From CAYXTW01 sp964452645 (lineage in GTDB: Bacteria > Zixibacteria > MSB-5A5 > GN15 > PGXB01): DNA of 64,000 bases. Shown here one piece after another: positions 1 through 8,815 of the stretch (positions are counted from its first letter, which is position 1; every line of letters starts with the position of its first letter). The stretch spans positions 1 to 64,000 of the forward strand of contig CAYVMO010000013.1 in the NCBI GenBank assembly GCA_964452645.1, read 5' to 3'. The notes beneath the pieces are model-generated. The model was given only the letters and a program-made list of their open reading frames with translations. It ran no database searches and was not told where the DNA came from. A program made the position numbers and the translations under genes.

Positions 1-938
1 GTCACCGACCTTGATCTGATTGCCGCGCGTGGCGGCTATGTATGACTGCGAGAAATATTTTATTAAACATAACTACTTCATGACGAAGGCCGGAACTGAA
101 CCTGTCAGACCGTTGTCTTATATCTCCAGAATTATACTCCACAATATATTATATATTGATACGATGCCCTGGATATTTCTAATTGTTATAAATTGCCTTT
201 AGAACCCGCTGCCACATTACAAAACCAGGAAATCGACCTTGCTTCAGCCTGTTTTCGGACCCAAACAATAATTACCTCCTGTTAGGTTTCGTAAGGAAAA
301 AATAACAAAGGCCGTGACGTCAAATAAACACATTGCATTCTGCATTTCCCGCTTTTGCGGAAATCGGTCTTGTTGTTCATAACTGATTTTTGGAATAGGG
401 ATAGATTTACGAACAAATCCTTTTACTTAATGGACTATTTCGTGACATAATTGGCAAAACGGGGCGGTTTGTCAATATAAATTTATCATGGCAGAAGGAT
501 TTCCTGAGGCATTGACAGGAAACGTAAGGCGCACCCGTATGCGGCCTGAAATGCCGTGAGAAAACCGGAATAATGAATTCCAACAATCTACAGTCATCCA
601 ACGATTTCCGGTCCTGAGGGAAGAGCGCATCTTTACCGAAAACTCACAAGTCATAAAAGTTTGGGGAGATTGATCTTTGGGCCCCGCTTCTATTCCGAAT
701 GTCCTTGCCCGGGTATTACAAGTCTACCTGTTAAGGGTTTTGGTCGAGAAATGATCAGAGCAAAAAATCGCTTGTAACGTAATCATGTAGCACTATATTA
801 ATACAAATATTCCGGCAAGGGGAATTAATATGGATAGCTTAAAAATATTGCGGGATGACCTCCCCTCCGTATTTCACTGTGGTTTGAAAATTAGTATATT
901 AAAAGTAAATTGCACAATAGCCTGAAAGGAGAACTCTA
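1..938. other. No gene supported
   Basis: Short open frames occur on both strands but none has a credible ribosome site, family resemblance or neighbour support. The only signal is at the right edge: an AAAGGAG ribosome site at 925-931 serving the lipoprotein gene at 939. The rest may be decayed sequence; nothing recognisable was found. Confidence 0.5.
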
Positions 939-1592
939 ATGGTAGGTCAGAGTATTTACCGGAATGCTTGCCTGCTCATGCTGCCCATAATCATGACCTT
1001 CGGTGTTGTCATCATAGATGGTTGTGGGTCGACTCAGCAAAAGAATCTCTGGATGGATCCCCTGTATAATGCCCCTCCAATGGAAAAAATCCTGGTGGTT
1101 GCTATGCGTAAGGATCAGCTCAGACGCCGCATGTGGGAAGATGCGATCGTGTCGGCGCTCAGCGGTAAAGGACACGCCGGTACGATTGCCGTTGCCTCTT
1201 ACGAACTTTTCCCCGACAACATTCCTGACACTCTGGATGCGCGCTTGAAGACGCAAAAGGAAGGTTTCGATGGAATACTGCTCGTTGCCAGGGCCCGGCG
1301 CGACACGCTTTTGAGCGATGTGCCGGGTTACACTGCGAGCGAACCGGTAACCACATATAGTCCCAGGTGGAAAACTTATGTAACCCGTTACGAAGAAGTT
1401 TATTATCCGGGTTATATAGAAACTGATACCGCAATTAGTGTACGAACTGATCTCTTAGTTCCTCAGGAGAATGGCAAGTTGGTGTGGTCAGTAACGAGTC
1501 AGTCTATAGATCCGGCTTCCGCCGATCAATTCAGAAGTTCCGTCGCCAATGGGGTTGCCCGCCAATTGAAGAAAGATCGGTTTATTTATTAG
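939..1592 (+). CDS. Hypothetical lipoprotein
   Basis: A 217-residue exported protein of unknown function. The N-terminus has a hydrophobic stretch followed by a lipobox-like IIDGC, with the candidate lipidated cysteine near residue 29, so it is probably anchored in a membrane facing the periplasm. The rest is a soluble alpha/beta-looking domain containing ILVVAMRKDQLRRRMWEDAI and ILLVARARRD, with a Tyr-rich segment near residues 150-165. This pattern resembles small envelope lipoproteins that compute a copy of a TolB/GNA1162-like fold, but no family assignment is secure. The ATG follows an AAAGGAG ribosome site by about 7 bases. It stands alone, with long non-coding stretches on both sides. 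Confidence 0.75.
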   Translation: MVGQSIYRNACLLMLPIIMTFGVVIIDGCGSTQQKNLWMDPLYNAPPMEKILVVAMRKDQLRRRMWEDAIVSALSGKGHAGTIAVASYELFPDNIPDTLDARLKTQKEGFDGILLVARARRDTLLSDVPGYTASEPVTTYSPRWKTYVTRYEEVYYPGYIETDTAISVRTDLLVPQENGKLVWSVTSQSIDPASADQFRSSVANGVARQLKKDRFIY

Positions 1593-1643
1593 TCGAATTT
1601 CGCCTTTGTTTTTTATGCCGACAAGCTGAAGGTACAAGCGATC

Positions 1644-1862
1644 CTATGCCGAAAATCCTCTAAAAGGGAATCTCTCATCGGGGATATTGACCCCCTTGTG
1701 CTCTTCTAAATTGCCGGCAATGACCACCTTGCATTGAACGAATGCTACCGCTGGGTTCGTCGTTTCCGGGGCGATATTCTCGTTATCGATATAGATGGAA
1801 TCACCCGTTTTAATAACCCGCAGAGGTCCCTGGTAATCAAAGGATTTTGTGTCTAAATTCGG
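1644..1862 (-). pseudogene. Decayed pyruvate kinase fragment
   Basis: The minus strand carries an open stretch of about 72 codons bounded by stops. No ATG, GTG or TTG opens it near its 5' end. Its translation contains VIKTGDSIYIDNENI and later VQCKVVIAGNLEEHKGVNIP. Known pyruvate kinases have the pattern VKxGDxIlxDDGxI ... CxVxnGGxLxxxKGVNLPG at the junction of the B and A domains, and this fragment matches it in order and spacing. The last glycine is Asp, and the frame ends ten residues later. N- and C-terminal parts of the enzyme are absent on either side. I read this as a relic rather than a gene. The rest of 1593-2172 holds nothing else I can name. Confidence 0.5.
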
Positions 1863-2172
1863 TTAAAACAGACCAAAGCAATTAAAATACAAAACGATGT
1901 GCGAAAAAATGACCGGGGCGTAGTCCGTTGTGGTTTAAAAAGTTGCAAAATCGAGTTCCCATGAGTCCGGGATTCAAGTGTCTGCACGGTTATTTTATTT
2001 TTCCTCAAACTTGACTTACATCCTGATAACGTACGAAAAAATGATGACAAAACCGACTTAACTTCCCGTCTATTTTTGAAAGGGAAGTCCAAATACTTCT
2101 TTAATTCTATTGACTTCGTTATATTAATCCAATAGGTTTTTTCGAATTTAGTTAAGTTTAAGGGTAGCGTTT

Positions 2173-3888
2173 ATGAAATCCAAGAAGCATTTGATTGAGC
2201 CTCATGGCGGCGAATTAATAGATTTAATGAACCGGGGAAAGATAATTAAGGATATTGGTCAGGCAAAAGACCTATTTTCTATCGATTTGGATGCAAAGCA
2301 ATTGTCGGATTTGGAACTACTCATGAATGGAGCTTATTCACCATTGACCGGTTTTATGAAGAAAGACCTGTACGCTCTTGTCTGTAATGAATTAAAATTA
2401 GTACACGGGTTGTTCTGGCCATTACCGATTACGCTTGACGTATCGGAAGAACAAGTAGCCAGGATCGATTCGGGAGACAAAATAGCTTTAAAAGACTCCG
2501 AGGGGGTCATACTTGCCGTAATGAGAGTGGAAGATATCTGGCAACCCGACCTGAAATCCGAAGCGGAATTCTTATTCAACACGCATGATAAAAGTAATGA
2601 AAGAGCCAATTCATTTCAAAAAAATACGAAGAAATATTATATTGGCGGTGAAATTCAAGGAATTGAATCACCGGTTCACTATGATTTTCCGACTCTTAGA
2701 TTGACTCCTTTGGAAGTCCGGCGTGAGTTCGGAAGGCTGGGTTGGCTTAGAGTAATGGCATATCAGGCTTCAAATTTTATTCATAGAGCGCATCACGAAT
2801 TTATGTTGCGGGCGTCATTGAATGAGAAAACGAATCTTTTAATACAGGGTATTTCAAACACTCAGTTGCTGCCGGACAGAGGATATTTTACGAGGATAAG
2901 ATGCTATAAAGCCATTTTACCGTATTTCCCCCAGTTAAAGGTGCTATTGACCTTATTGCCTTACTTTCAGCGAAATGCCGGATTCAGGGAAGCACTTCTC
3001 CAGGCGATTATAAGCAAGAATTATGGATGTACTCATTATATTTTAAATCCCGAAGAAATCGGTTCATCTCCGGATAAACATGATGATATAAACGGCATCA
3101 GAAAATATGAAAACGAAATAGGGATCAAGATAATTCCCCTTCAGGAATTGGTTTATGTAAGAGACCTGGATCAATTTGAGGACAGAACCACGATACCCAA
3201 AAATATGGAAGTGGAAAAAATATCCGATGCAAATATCATGAAAAGACTCAAGAGCGGTCAGGCACTGCCGAAATGGCTTATCTTTCCCAAAGTGCAGAAC
3301 GAATTGAAAAAAAGTTACCCGTCCCGGAATAAGCAGGGTTTTACGGTCTTTTTTACCGGGCTATCCGGATCGGGAAAATCCACGATGGCAAAGGTTTTAA
3401 GAACCAGGTTACTGCAATTGGGTAATCGCCCCGTGACTTTGCTCGATGGGGATATTGTCCGAAAGAACCTGTCTTCCGAATTGGGCTTTTCGAGGATTCA
3501 TCGAGACCTGAATATCAAAAGAATAGGTTTTGTAGCCTCCGAGATAACAAAAAATTACGGCGTCGCCATTTGCGCTCCTATTGCACCCTATGACGGAGTC
3601 AGAAAAGAGATAAGGGAGCTGATTGAATCACACGGCGGATTCATCCTTGTTCATGTCGCGACTCCGTTGGAAGAATGCGAAAAACGAGATCGCAAAGGTT
3701 TATACGCCAAAGCCAGAGCCGGCGTTTTGAAAGAGTTTACAGGGATATCCGATCCGTACGAAGTTCCTGATGATGCTGATATAATTATCGATACTACCAG
3801 TTTAACTCCGGATGAAGGAGTGATGGAAATTATGATTCATCTTGAAAAGCAGGGATATATTGGCGTTGAATCCGATGAAGACGAATAA
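2173..3888 (+). CDS. ATP-sulfurylase-like / APS kinase fusion
   Basis: Residues 1-385 are an ATP-sulfurylase fold (IEPHGGELIDLM at 8-19). Residues 390-571 are an APS kinase, which phosphorylates adenylyl sulfate to PAPS, the sulfate donor. The kinase keeps its P-loop GLSGSGKST (396-404), LDGDIVRKNL, the ERDxKGLYAKARAG-type loop and FTGISDPYE. The sulfurylase half has lost its hallmark residues: QTRN is QASN (198-201), GRDHAG is LNPEEIG (291-297), and the late SGTxxR segment is SDANIMKR. HRAH survives as HRAHHE. Bacterial fusions with this domain order are known. Here the first domain may be inactive and serve binding or structure. The ATG has AAGGG 8 bases upstream. A sulfotransferase gene follows at 4100, the obvious consumer of PAPS. 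Confidence 0.88.
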   Translation: MKSKKHLIEPHGGELIDLMNRGKIIKDIGQAKDLFSIDLDAKQLSDLELLMNGAYSPLTGFMKKDLYALVCNELKLVHGLFWPLPITLDVSEEQVARIDSGDKIALKDSEGVILAVMRVEDIWQPDLKSEAEFLFNTHDKSNERANSFQKNTKKYYIGGEIQGIESPVHYDFPTLRLTPLEVRREFGRLGWLRVMAYQASNFIHRAHHEFMLRASLNEKTNLLIQGISNTQLLPDRGYFTRIRCYKAILPYFPQLKVLLTLLPYFQRNAGFREALLQAIISKNYGCTHYILNPEEIGSSPDKHDDINGIRKYENEIGIKIIPLQELVYVRDLDQFEDRTTIPKNMEVEKISDANIMKRLKSGQALPKWLIFPKVQNELKKSYPSRNKQGFTVFFTGLSGSGKSTMAKVLRTRLLQLGNRPVTLLDGDIVRKNLSSELGFSRIHRDLNIKRIGFVASEITKNYGVAICAPIAPYDGVRKEIRELIESHGGFILVHVATPLEECEKRDRKGLYAKARAGVLKEFTGISDPYEVPDDADIIIDTTSLTPDEGVMEIMIHLEKQGYIGVESDEDE

Positions 3889-4099
3889 TGAATCAATCGA
3901 TAAATATAAAAACAGGTATCAACTATATGAACTTTCTGTAATTGGCAAACAAATCTTAATAAATGATGGGATAGGAAAATCGCATTTAAGTGTGTCTAAA
4001 AGTCTTCGCAATATTTGACCTTAAAAATCTAAATATTGTTCAATATAGAAGATTCGCACGACAATAAGACCAAAATGTACTTACTCTATGGGAGCACGA

Positions 4100-4969
4100 A
4101 TGAAGATTGAAAAGCCGATATTTATAGTGGGTGCCGGGAGAAGTGGCTCGACCATTTTTCACAAAATATATGCGCGCAACAAAAATTTAGCCTGGCTATC
4201 AAGAATCTGTGATCAATTTCCGGCTAATCCCCAAAAAAATAAAAGACTTATGACATTAATAGACAAACCTGTTATAGGCGGACTATATTTAAAAAAATAC
4301 CCGCCTGAAGAATGCTATACTTTTTGGGAATATCATTGTAAAGGATTCAGGACGCCATTCAGGGATTTAACTGCCGATGATATTACGAACAAAGTCAAAA
4401 AGAGCATCAAATATGTACTGGAAAATATGTTGACAAAGTCCAGGAATAGACTGCTTATCAAAATTACGGGGTGGCCGAGAATAGAATTCATAAGGGAACT
4501 ATTCCCGGATACAAAGTTCATTCATATAGTACGAGACGGCCGGGCCCTGGTTAACTCGCTTATTAATGAGGAATGGTGGTGGGGCTGGCGCGGACCGGAA
4601 AATTGGAGATGGGGTCCGCTGCCCGAGCAGTACAATAAAGAATGGATCTCTTACAACAGGTCCTTTATAGTTCTTGCCGCCATACAATGGAAAATATTGA
4701 TGGATCGTATGAACGAGGTACGGAAACAGCTTAATAATACAAATTTCATGGAAATTAAATATGAGGAGCTATGTTCGAATAAATTGGATATTTTCAAAAA
4801 TGTCGTCAATTTTTGCGATTTGGATTGGGATTTAAATTTCGAAAAGACCGTTAACAGGTCTGATCTAAAAAACACAAATTTCAGATGGCAGGAGGAACTT
4901 ACCATAAAACAGCAGGAAACCCTGAATTCCGTTCTGCAAAGTCATCTGTCCATATTTAATTACACCTGA
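4100..4969 (+). CDS. PAPS-dependent sulfotransferase
   Basis: This protein transfers sulfate from PAPS to an unknown acceptor, perhaps a glycan or lipid. The 5'-phosphosulfate-binding loop is FIVGAGRSGSTIFH near the N-terminus. The 3'-phosphate-binding segment is FIHIVRDGRALVNSL in the middle, with Arg and Ser in the expected places. No signal peptide or membrane segment is seen, so it should be cytoplasmic. A longer frame opens at 4088, but its ATG overlaps a GGGAG ribosome site lying 5 bases before the ATG at 4100, so I chose 4100 (289 residues). A Trp-rich loop (EEWWWGWRGPENWRWG) follows the 3'-phosphate site and may help recognise the acceptor. It follows the PAPS-forming fusion after 211 bases. 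The substrate cannot be read from sequence. Confidence 0.87.
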   Translation: MKIEKPIFIVGAGRSGSTIFHKIYARNKNLAWLSRICDQFPANPQKNKRLMTLIDKPVIGGLYLKKYPPEECYTFWEYHCKGFRTPFRDLTADDITNKVKKSIKYVLENMLTKSRNRLLIKITGWPRIEFIRELFPDTKFIHIVRDGRALVNSLINEEWWWGWRGPENWRWGPLPEQYNKEWISYNRSFIVLAAIQWKILMDRMNEVRKQLNNTNFMEIKYEELCSNKLDIFKNVVNFCDLDWDLNFEKTVNRSDLKNTNFRWQEELTIKQQETLNSVLQSHLSIFNYT

Positions 4970-5144
4970 GGATTAATTTTAAAAGTTACGTCTCTGGCTG
5001 AAAGATTCTTCGGCTGAACGTATTCTTGCAGGAAAAATATAAAGGCTGTACTTATTTACACTAACATACCCGGTATAAATTGTCAGTGAATTCTTTCAAT
5101 AGCGTACCGAATTTACCATCATTCATCGTACATTGAAATTAAAA

Positions 5145-5208
5145 GTAGGGCAGGAGTCCCTGACTCCTGCCAATATTAAAAGGCAGGTCTGAAGCAGACC
5201 TGCCCTAC
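5145..5208. repeat. Compound hairpin element, unit A
   Basis: Outer inverted repeat GTAGGGCAGG (5145-5154) / CCTGCCCTAC (5199-5208) encloses two 10-bp hairpins with 3-base loops: 5149-5171 and 5182-5204. It lies between the convergent sulfotransferase and lepA genes. It may act as a two-way terminator. Similar GTAGG...CCTAC units occur at 19369 and 19793. Confidence 0.8.
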
Positions 5209-5248
5209 ATTTTCTACATTTTCCGCCCCACATTTTTTAACAATATCC

Positions 5249-7051
5249 TCATTCATCTAACTTCAGTGCCGCCAGGAAAGCTTCCTGGGGGATTTCGACA
5301 TGCCCGATTTGCTTTAGACGCTTTTTCCCTTCTTTTTGTCTTTCCAGAAGCTTGCGCTTACGCGTAATATCACCGCCGTAACATTTGGCGGTCACATTTT
5401 TCCGCAGCGGTTTGACCGTGGCGCGCGTAAGAACGCGCCCGCCGATAGCCGCCTGGATGACCACTTCGAAAAGCTGGCGCGGTATCAGCTTGCGGAGTTT
5501 TTCAGTCAGATTGACGCCGTACTTGTAAGCCTTGTCGCGATGAATAATTACCGAGAGTGCATCAACCGGCTCGGAGTTGATTAATACATCCAGCCTGACC
5601 AGATCGCCCCGTTCATAATAGGGAAGACCGTAATCGAGCGAGGCATAACCGCGGGAGATTGATTTTAATTTATCATAAAAATCGAATATAATTTCCGACA
5701 GGGGAAATCCGTAGCTTAATACGGCCCGCAATTGTGTCGGGTATTCGGTGTTTTTATAATGACCTCTTCGTTCGGTACACAGGCGCATTATCGGACCGAG
5801 CGATTCGGGCGGAGTGATAACCTGCGCATCGACAAACGGCTCTTCGATATAATCTATCCGCCCTCTCTCCGGCATATCCGAGGGTGAATTCACCGGCTGT
5901 TTGGTACCGTCAAGCATATTGGCGAAATATTCCACGGTCGGCACCGTATTGATTATGGTCTGGTCATATTCACGCGACAGCCGCTCGGTGATAATTTCCA
6001 TATGCAACATGCCGAGAAAACCGCATCGAAATCCGAATCCCAGTGCCGACGATGTCTCCGGGGTGAAAAAAAGCGAGGCATCGTTCAGCTTCAATTTATC
6101 CAGCGCGTCGCGTAATTCCGTATAATCTTCCGCAATCGCCGGAAACAGCCCGGAGAAAACCATCGGTTTTATTTTTACAAATCCGGGAAGAGGCGTATCA
6201 GCCGAATTTTTGACCGTCGTGATGGTATCGCCCACCCGCGTGTCGGCGACCTCTTTGATGCTTGCATACAAATAGCCGACTTCACCCGTATTCAACTGCT
6301 TCAAGGGGATATTCATCAGGCGTCGACAACCGACCTCGTCAACCTCATACTGCTTCCCGTGCGAAAAAAACTTTATCATATCGTTCGGAGAAACGGAACC
6401 ATCGACGATTTTTAAATAGACCGCCGCCCCGCGATAGGAGTCGTAAATGGAATCGAAGACCAATGCTTTAAGCGGTCTGTTCGGATCACCCGCCGGCTGT
6501 GGAATCCTGTTAACGATGGCTTCGAGAACATCTTCGGTTCCCTGTCCGGTTTTAGCCGAGCAATACAGTATTCCTTCTTTTTTGCATCCGATCAGATCGA
6601 TAATCTGCTCGGCCACTTCCCGGGGTCGAGCGGCGGGAAGATCGATTTTATTTACCACCGGAATTATTTCCAGATTGTTTTCGAGCGCCAGGAACAGATT
6701 CGAAACCGTCTGCGCTTCAACTCCCTGGGCGGCGTCGACCACGAGTAAAACACCCTCGCAGGCCGATAACGAACGACTGACTTCATACGTGAAATCGACG
6801 TGGCCGGGGGTATCGATCAGATTCAATTGATAAATCAAATTATCTTTCGCCTTATAAGCCAGCCTGATGGTATGCGCCTTAATTGTAATTCCCCGCTCCC
6901 GCTCGAGATCCATATCATCCAGCACCTGCCGCCGCATGTGCCGCTCGGAGATGGTTCTCGTCATCTCCAATACCCGATCGGCCAGCGTCGATTTCCCATG
7001 ATCGATATGGGCGATTATCGAAAAATTGCGTATCAGTTTCTGTTCGTTCAT
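5249..7051 (-). CDS. lepA: Elongation factor 4 (LepA)
   Basis: Ribosome-associated translational GTPase that promotes back-translocation and helps under stress or during initiation complex maturation. The G1 motif is AHIDHGKST at residues 14-22, switch II is DTPGHVDF, and the base-recognition motif is NKID. The C-terminal domain typical of LepA (RKRKLLERQKEGKKRLKQIG near the end) is complete. The open frame extends to a TTG at 7072, but AGGA lies 5 bases before the ATG at 7051, giving a 600-residue protein, the usual LepA length. It is divergent from the CDP-alcohol phosphotransferase gene with about 130 bases between them. No neighbour suggests a specialised role. Confidence 0.97.
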   Translation of the reverse strand: MNEQKLIRNFSIIAHIDHGKSTLADRVLEMTRTISERHMRRQVLDDMDLERERGITIKAHTIRLAYKAKDNLIYQLNLIDTPGHVDFTYEVSRSLSACEGVLLVVDAAQGVEAQTVSNLFLALENNLEIIPVVNKIDLPAARPREVAEQIIDLIGCKKEGILYCSAKTGQGTEDVLEAIVNRIPQPAGDPNRPLKALVFDSIYDSYRGAAVYLKIVDGSVSPNDMIKFFSHGKQYEVDEVGCRRLMNIPLKQLNTGEVGYLYASIKEVADTRVGDTITTVKNSADTPLPGFVKIKPMVFSGLFPAIAEDYTELRDALDKLKLNDASLFFTPETSSALGFGFRCGFLGMLHMEIITERLSREYDQTIINTVPTVEYFANMLDGTKQPVNSPSDMPERGRIDYIEEPFVDAQVITPPESLGPIMRLCTERRGHYKNTEYPTQLRAVLSYGFPLSEIIFDFYDKLKSISRGYASLDYGLPYYERGDLVRLDVLINSEPVDALSVIIHRDKAYKYGVNLTEKLRKLIPRQLFEVVIQAAIGGRVLTRATVKPLRKNVTAKCYGGDITRKRKLLERQKEGKKRLKQIGHVEIPQEAFLAALKLDE

Positions 7052-7181
7052 TCTCATCCTGAGCGGTTGCAAAAAATACAGTTATTCCATCTAATTGTCA
7101 AACAATCCCTCAGTCAAAAATTGTTTACATCTTGACATTGTTATCGCCACCGATATATTGCTTCTCAAGGGTCGGAAATAG

Positions 7182-7790
7182 ATGGCAGAAATTAACAAAC
7201 TCAAGCGGGAATTATACGAGAAATCGACTCCCGGTTTCGGACGGTTGTGTTTGAAGATGGGTCTGACGCCCAATGTACTGACGGCCCTGTCTTTTGTTTG
7301 CGCCGTTGCATCGGGAATTTTTTTCTGGAAGAATGAAATCTGGTGGGGAGTAATTTTTATTGTTCTGACGATGTTTACCGATATGCTTGACGGCGCCACC
7401 GCCCGCGCCGGCAAGATCGGAACCGTCTTCGGCGGCATTCTCGATCACGTTTCCGACCGCTATGGCGAATTTTTTATCCTGACGGGCATTGCACTTTCGG
7501 GCACGGTTTATCCCGGCTGGGGACTGTTTGCGCTGTTCGGTATGATTATCGCCAGCTACACTCGGGAAGCGGCAGAATCGATTGGAAAAATCGAAAACTG
7601 CGCCGTTGGTTTCATGGGGCGTCTGGAAAAGCTGGTGCTGATTATCGCCGGGGCCATTTTGGAAAACTATTTCCCCAACAGCCGCTGGCTGGAAACAGCC
7701 TTGATAATCGTCGGCGCCTCGTCATATTTTACTTCGGTTCAAAGACTGATTTACGCCCATAAAGTCTTAAAAGAGAGAAAATCGGAATAA
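7182..7790 (+). CDS. CDP-alcohol phosphatidyltransferase
   Basis: Membrane enzyme that joins a CDP-activated lipid to an alcohol headgroup. The full catalytic signature D-G-x2-A-R-x8-G-x3-D-x3-D is present as DGATARAGKIGTVFGGILDHVSD near residue 70. Several hydrophobic segments surround it. The 202-residue length fits the family, including phosphatidylinositol-phosphate and archaetidylinositol-phosphate synthases. The headgroup cannot be told from motifs alone. The next gene, a PfkB-type sugar or polyol kinase, starts 8 bases after the stop, so the two are almost certainly one transcript. The kinase may supply a phosphorylated headgroup such as inositol phosphate. A separate pgsA-like gene at 29408 probably covers phosphatidylglycerol phosphate synthesis. 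Confidence 0.9.
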   Translation: MAEINKLKRELYEKSTPGFGRLCLKMGLTPNVLTALSFVCAVASGIFFWKNEIWWGVIFIVLTMFTDMLDGATARAGKIGTVFGGILDHVSDRYGEFFILTGIALSGTVYPGWGLFALFGMIIASYTREAAESIGKIENCAVGFMGRLEKLVLIIAGAILENYFPNSRWLETALIIVGASSYFTSVQRLIYAHKVLKERKSE

Positions 7791-7797
7791 CGACTAT

Positions 7798-8712
7798 ATG
7801 ATTACCGCCATCGGCAACCCGGTCTATGACTACATAAAAACAAAAAAAATCGAAACCCGGGGGCGTGTTCTCTCCGGATGCAGCACCAACGCCGCGCTGG
7901 CGCTGGCCAAGCTGGGTGAAGAAGTCGCGCTCATCGGCGCGATAGGTGATGATTACAAGGCGGACTTTGAGAAAAAATTGGATTCTCTGAATATCAAATC
8001 CGATATAATCAGTTCGAAGGAATCGGGCGGCTTCTCGCTAATTTATTATGACGATTTCGGCAATCGGACTCTCGATCTTCTGGGTCGTGCGGCAAACATC
8101 GGACACATCGCACCAAAATTATATAAGGATTCCAGCGCGATTCTTATTGGACCGATTCTGGGTGAGGTGACGTTCGATGAGATAAGGGATATTCGCCAAA
8201 ATTTCGATGGATTCTTTTTTTGTGATCCGCAGGGTTTGCTTCGCAACGCCGATGAAACCGGCCGCATTTATCATGAGAAAGTTGAGGGCATCGAGGATAT
8301 TCTCGGTCTTTTCACCGTCGTTAAACCGAATGAACTGGAGGGTAAAGTTCTGACCGGTATCGACTGTCGACAGGATCCGTACGAGGCAGCGAGAATAATC
8401 AAAAACTGGGGGCCGGAAATCGTGATTGTAACCCTAGCCGAACTGGGCTCGGTTATATATGATGGTCAAGAATTTATAGACATTCCGCCTTATGAAATTG
8501 ATTTAATCGATTCCACCGGTGCCGGCGATACATACATGGCCGGATTCACTTTTGAATATTTAAAGACCGGCGATCTGAGAAAAGCGGGCTGTTTTGCATC
8601 GTGCGTTTCATCGATTATGATCGAGCAGGTCGGACCCGATTTCGTACTTACCGAAAGTGAAGCGCGCCTCCGTCAAAAAACATTATTGGATAAACACCGC
8701 CCGGTAAAATAA
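7798..8712 (+). CDS. PfkB-family sugar/polyol kinase
   Basis: A 304-residue ribokinase-like ATP-dependent kinase. The first PfkB signature region is GCSTNAALALAKLG (residues 27-40). The second is DSTGAGDTYMAGF, whose Asp in GAGD is the catalytic base. Family members phosphorylate ribose, fructose, adenosine, myo-inositol and related compounds; the sequence does not settle the substrate. The start lies 7 bases after the phosphatidyltransferase stop, arguing for coupled expression. In archaea and some bacteria, PfkB myo-inositol kinases provide inositol phosphate to lipid-headgroup transferases, so a phosphoinositide-like lipid pathway is a reasonable inference. A strong terminator follows at 8766. 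Confidence 0.88.
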   Translation: MITAIGNPVYDYIKTKKIETRGRVLSGCSTNAALALAKLGEEVALIGAIGDDYKADFEKKLDSLNIKSDIISSKESGGFSLIYYDDFGNRTLDLLGRAANIGHIAPKLYKDSSAILIGPILGEVTFDEIRDIRQNFDGFFFCDPQGLLRNADETGRIYHEKVEGIEDILGLFTVVKPNELEGKVLTGIDCRQDPYEAARIIKNWGPEIVIVTLAELGSVIYDGQEFIDIPPYEIDLIDSTGAGDTYMAGFTFEYLKTGDLRKAGCFASCVSSIMIEQVGPDFVLTESEARLRQKTLLDKHRPVK

Positions 8713-8765
8713 GGCTCTGCACTTATCACATTCCGTTATCTCCACCCAGTTTCAATATGATAAAA

Positions 8766-8790
8766 AAGGCCCCGCATTTCGCGGGGCCTT
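8766..8790. terminator. Two-way intrinsic terminator
   Basis: Ten-base stem AAGGCCCCGC / GCGGGGCCTT with loop ATTTC. An A-run lies on the left side. It sits between the convergent PfkB kinase gene and the subtilisin gene and can serve both. Confidence 0.85.
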
Positions 8791-8815
8791 GAATTATAGC
8801 GTCTGAATCTCAGAA

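Noticed and set aside
20..202. Open frame of 60 codons at the left edge
   Set aside because: No ribosome site, no family signal and irregular composition.
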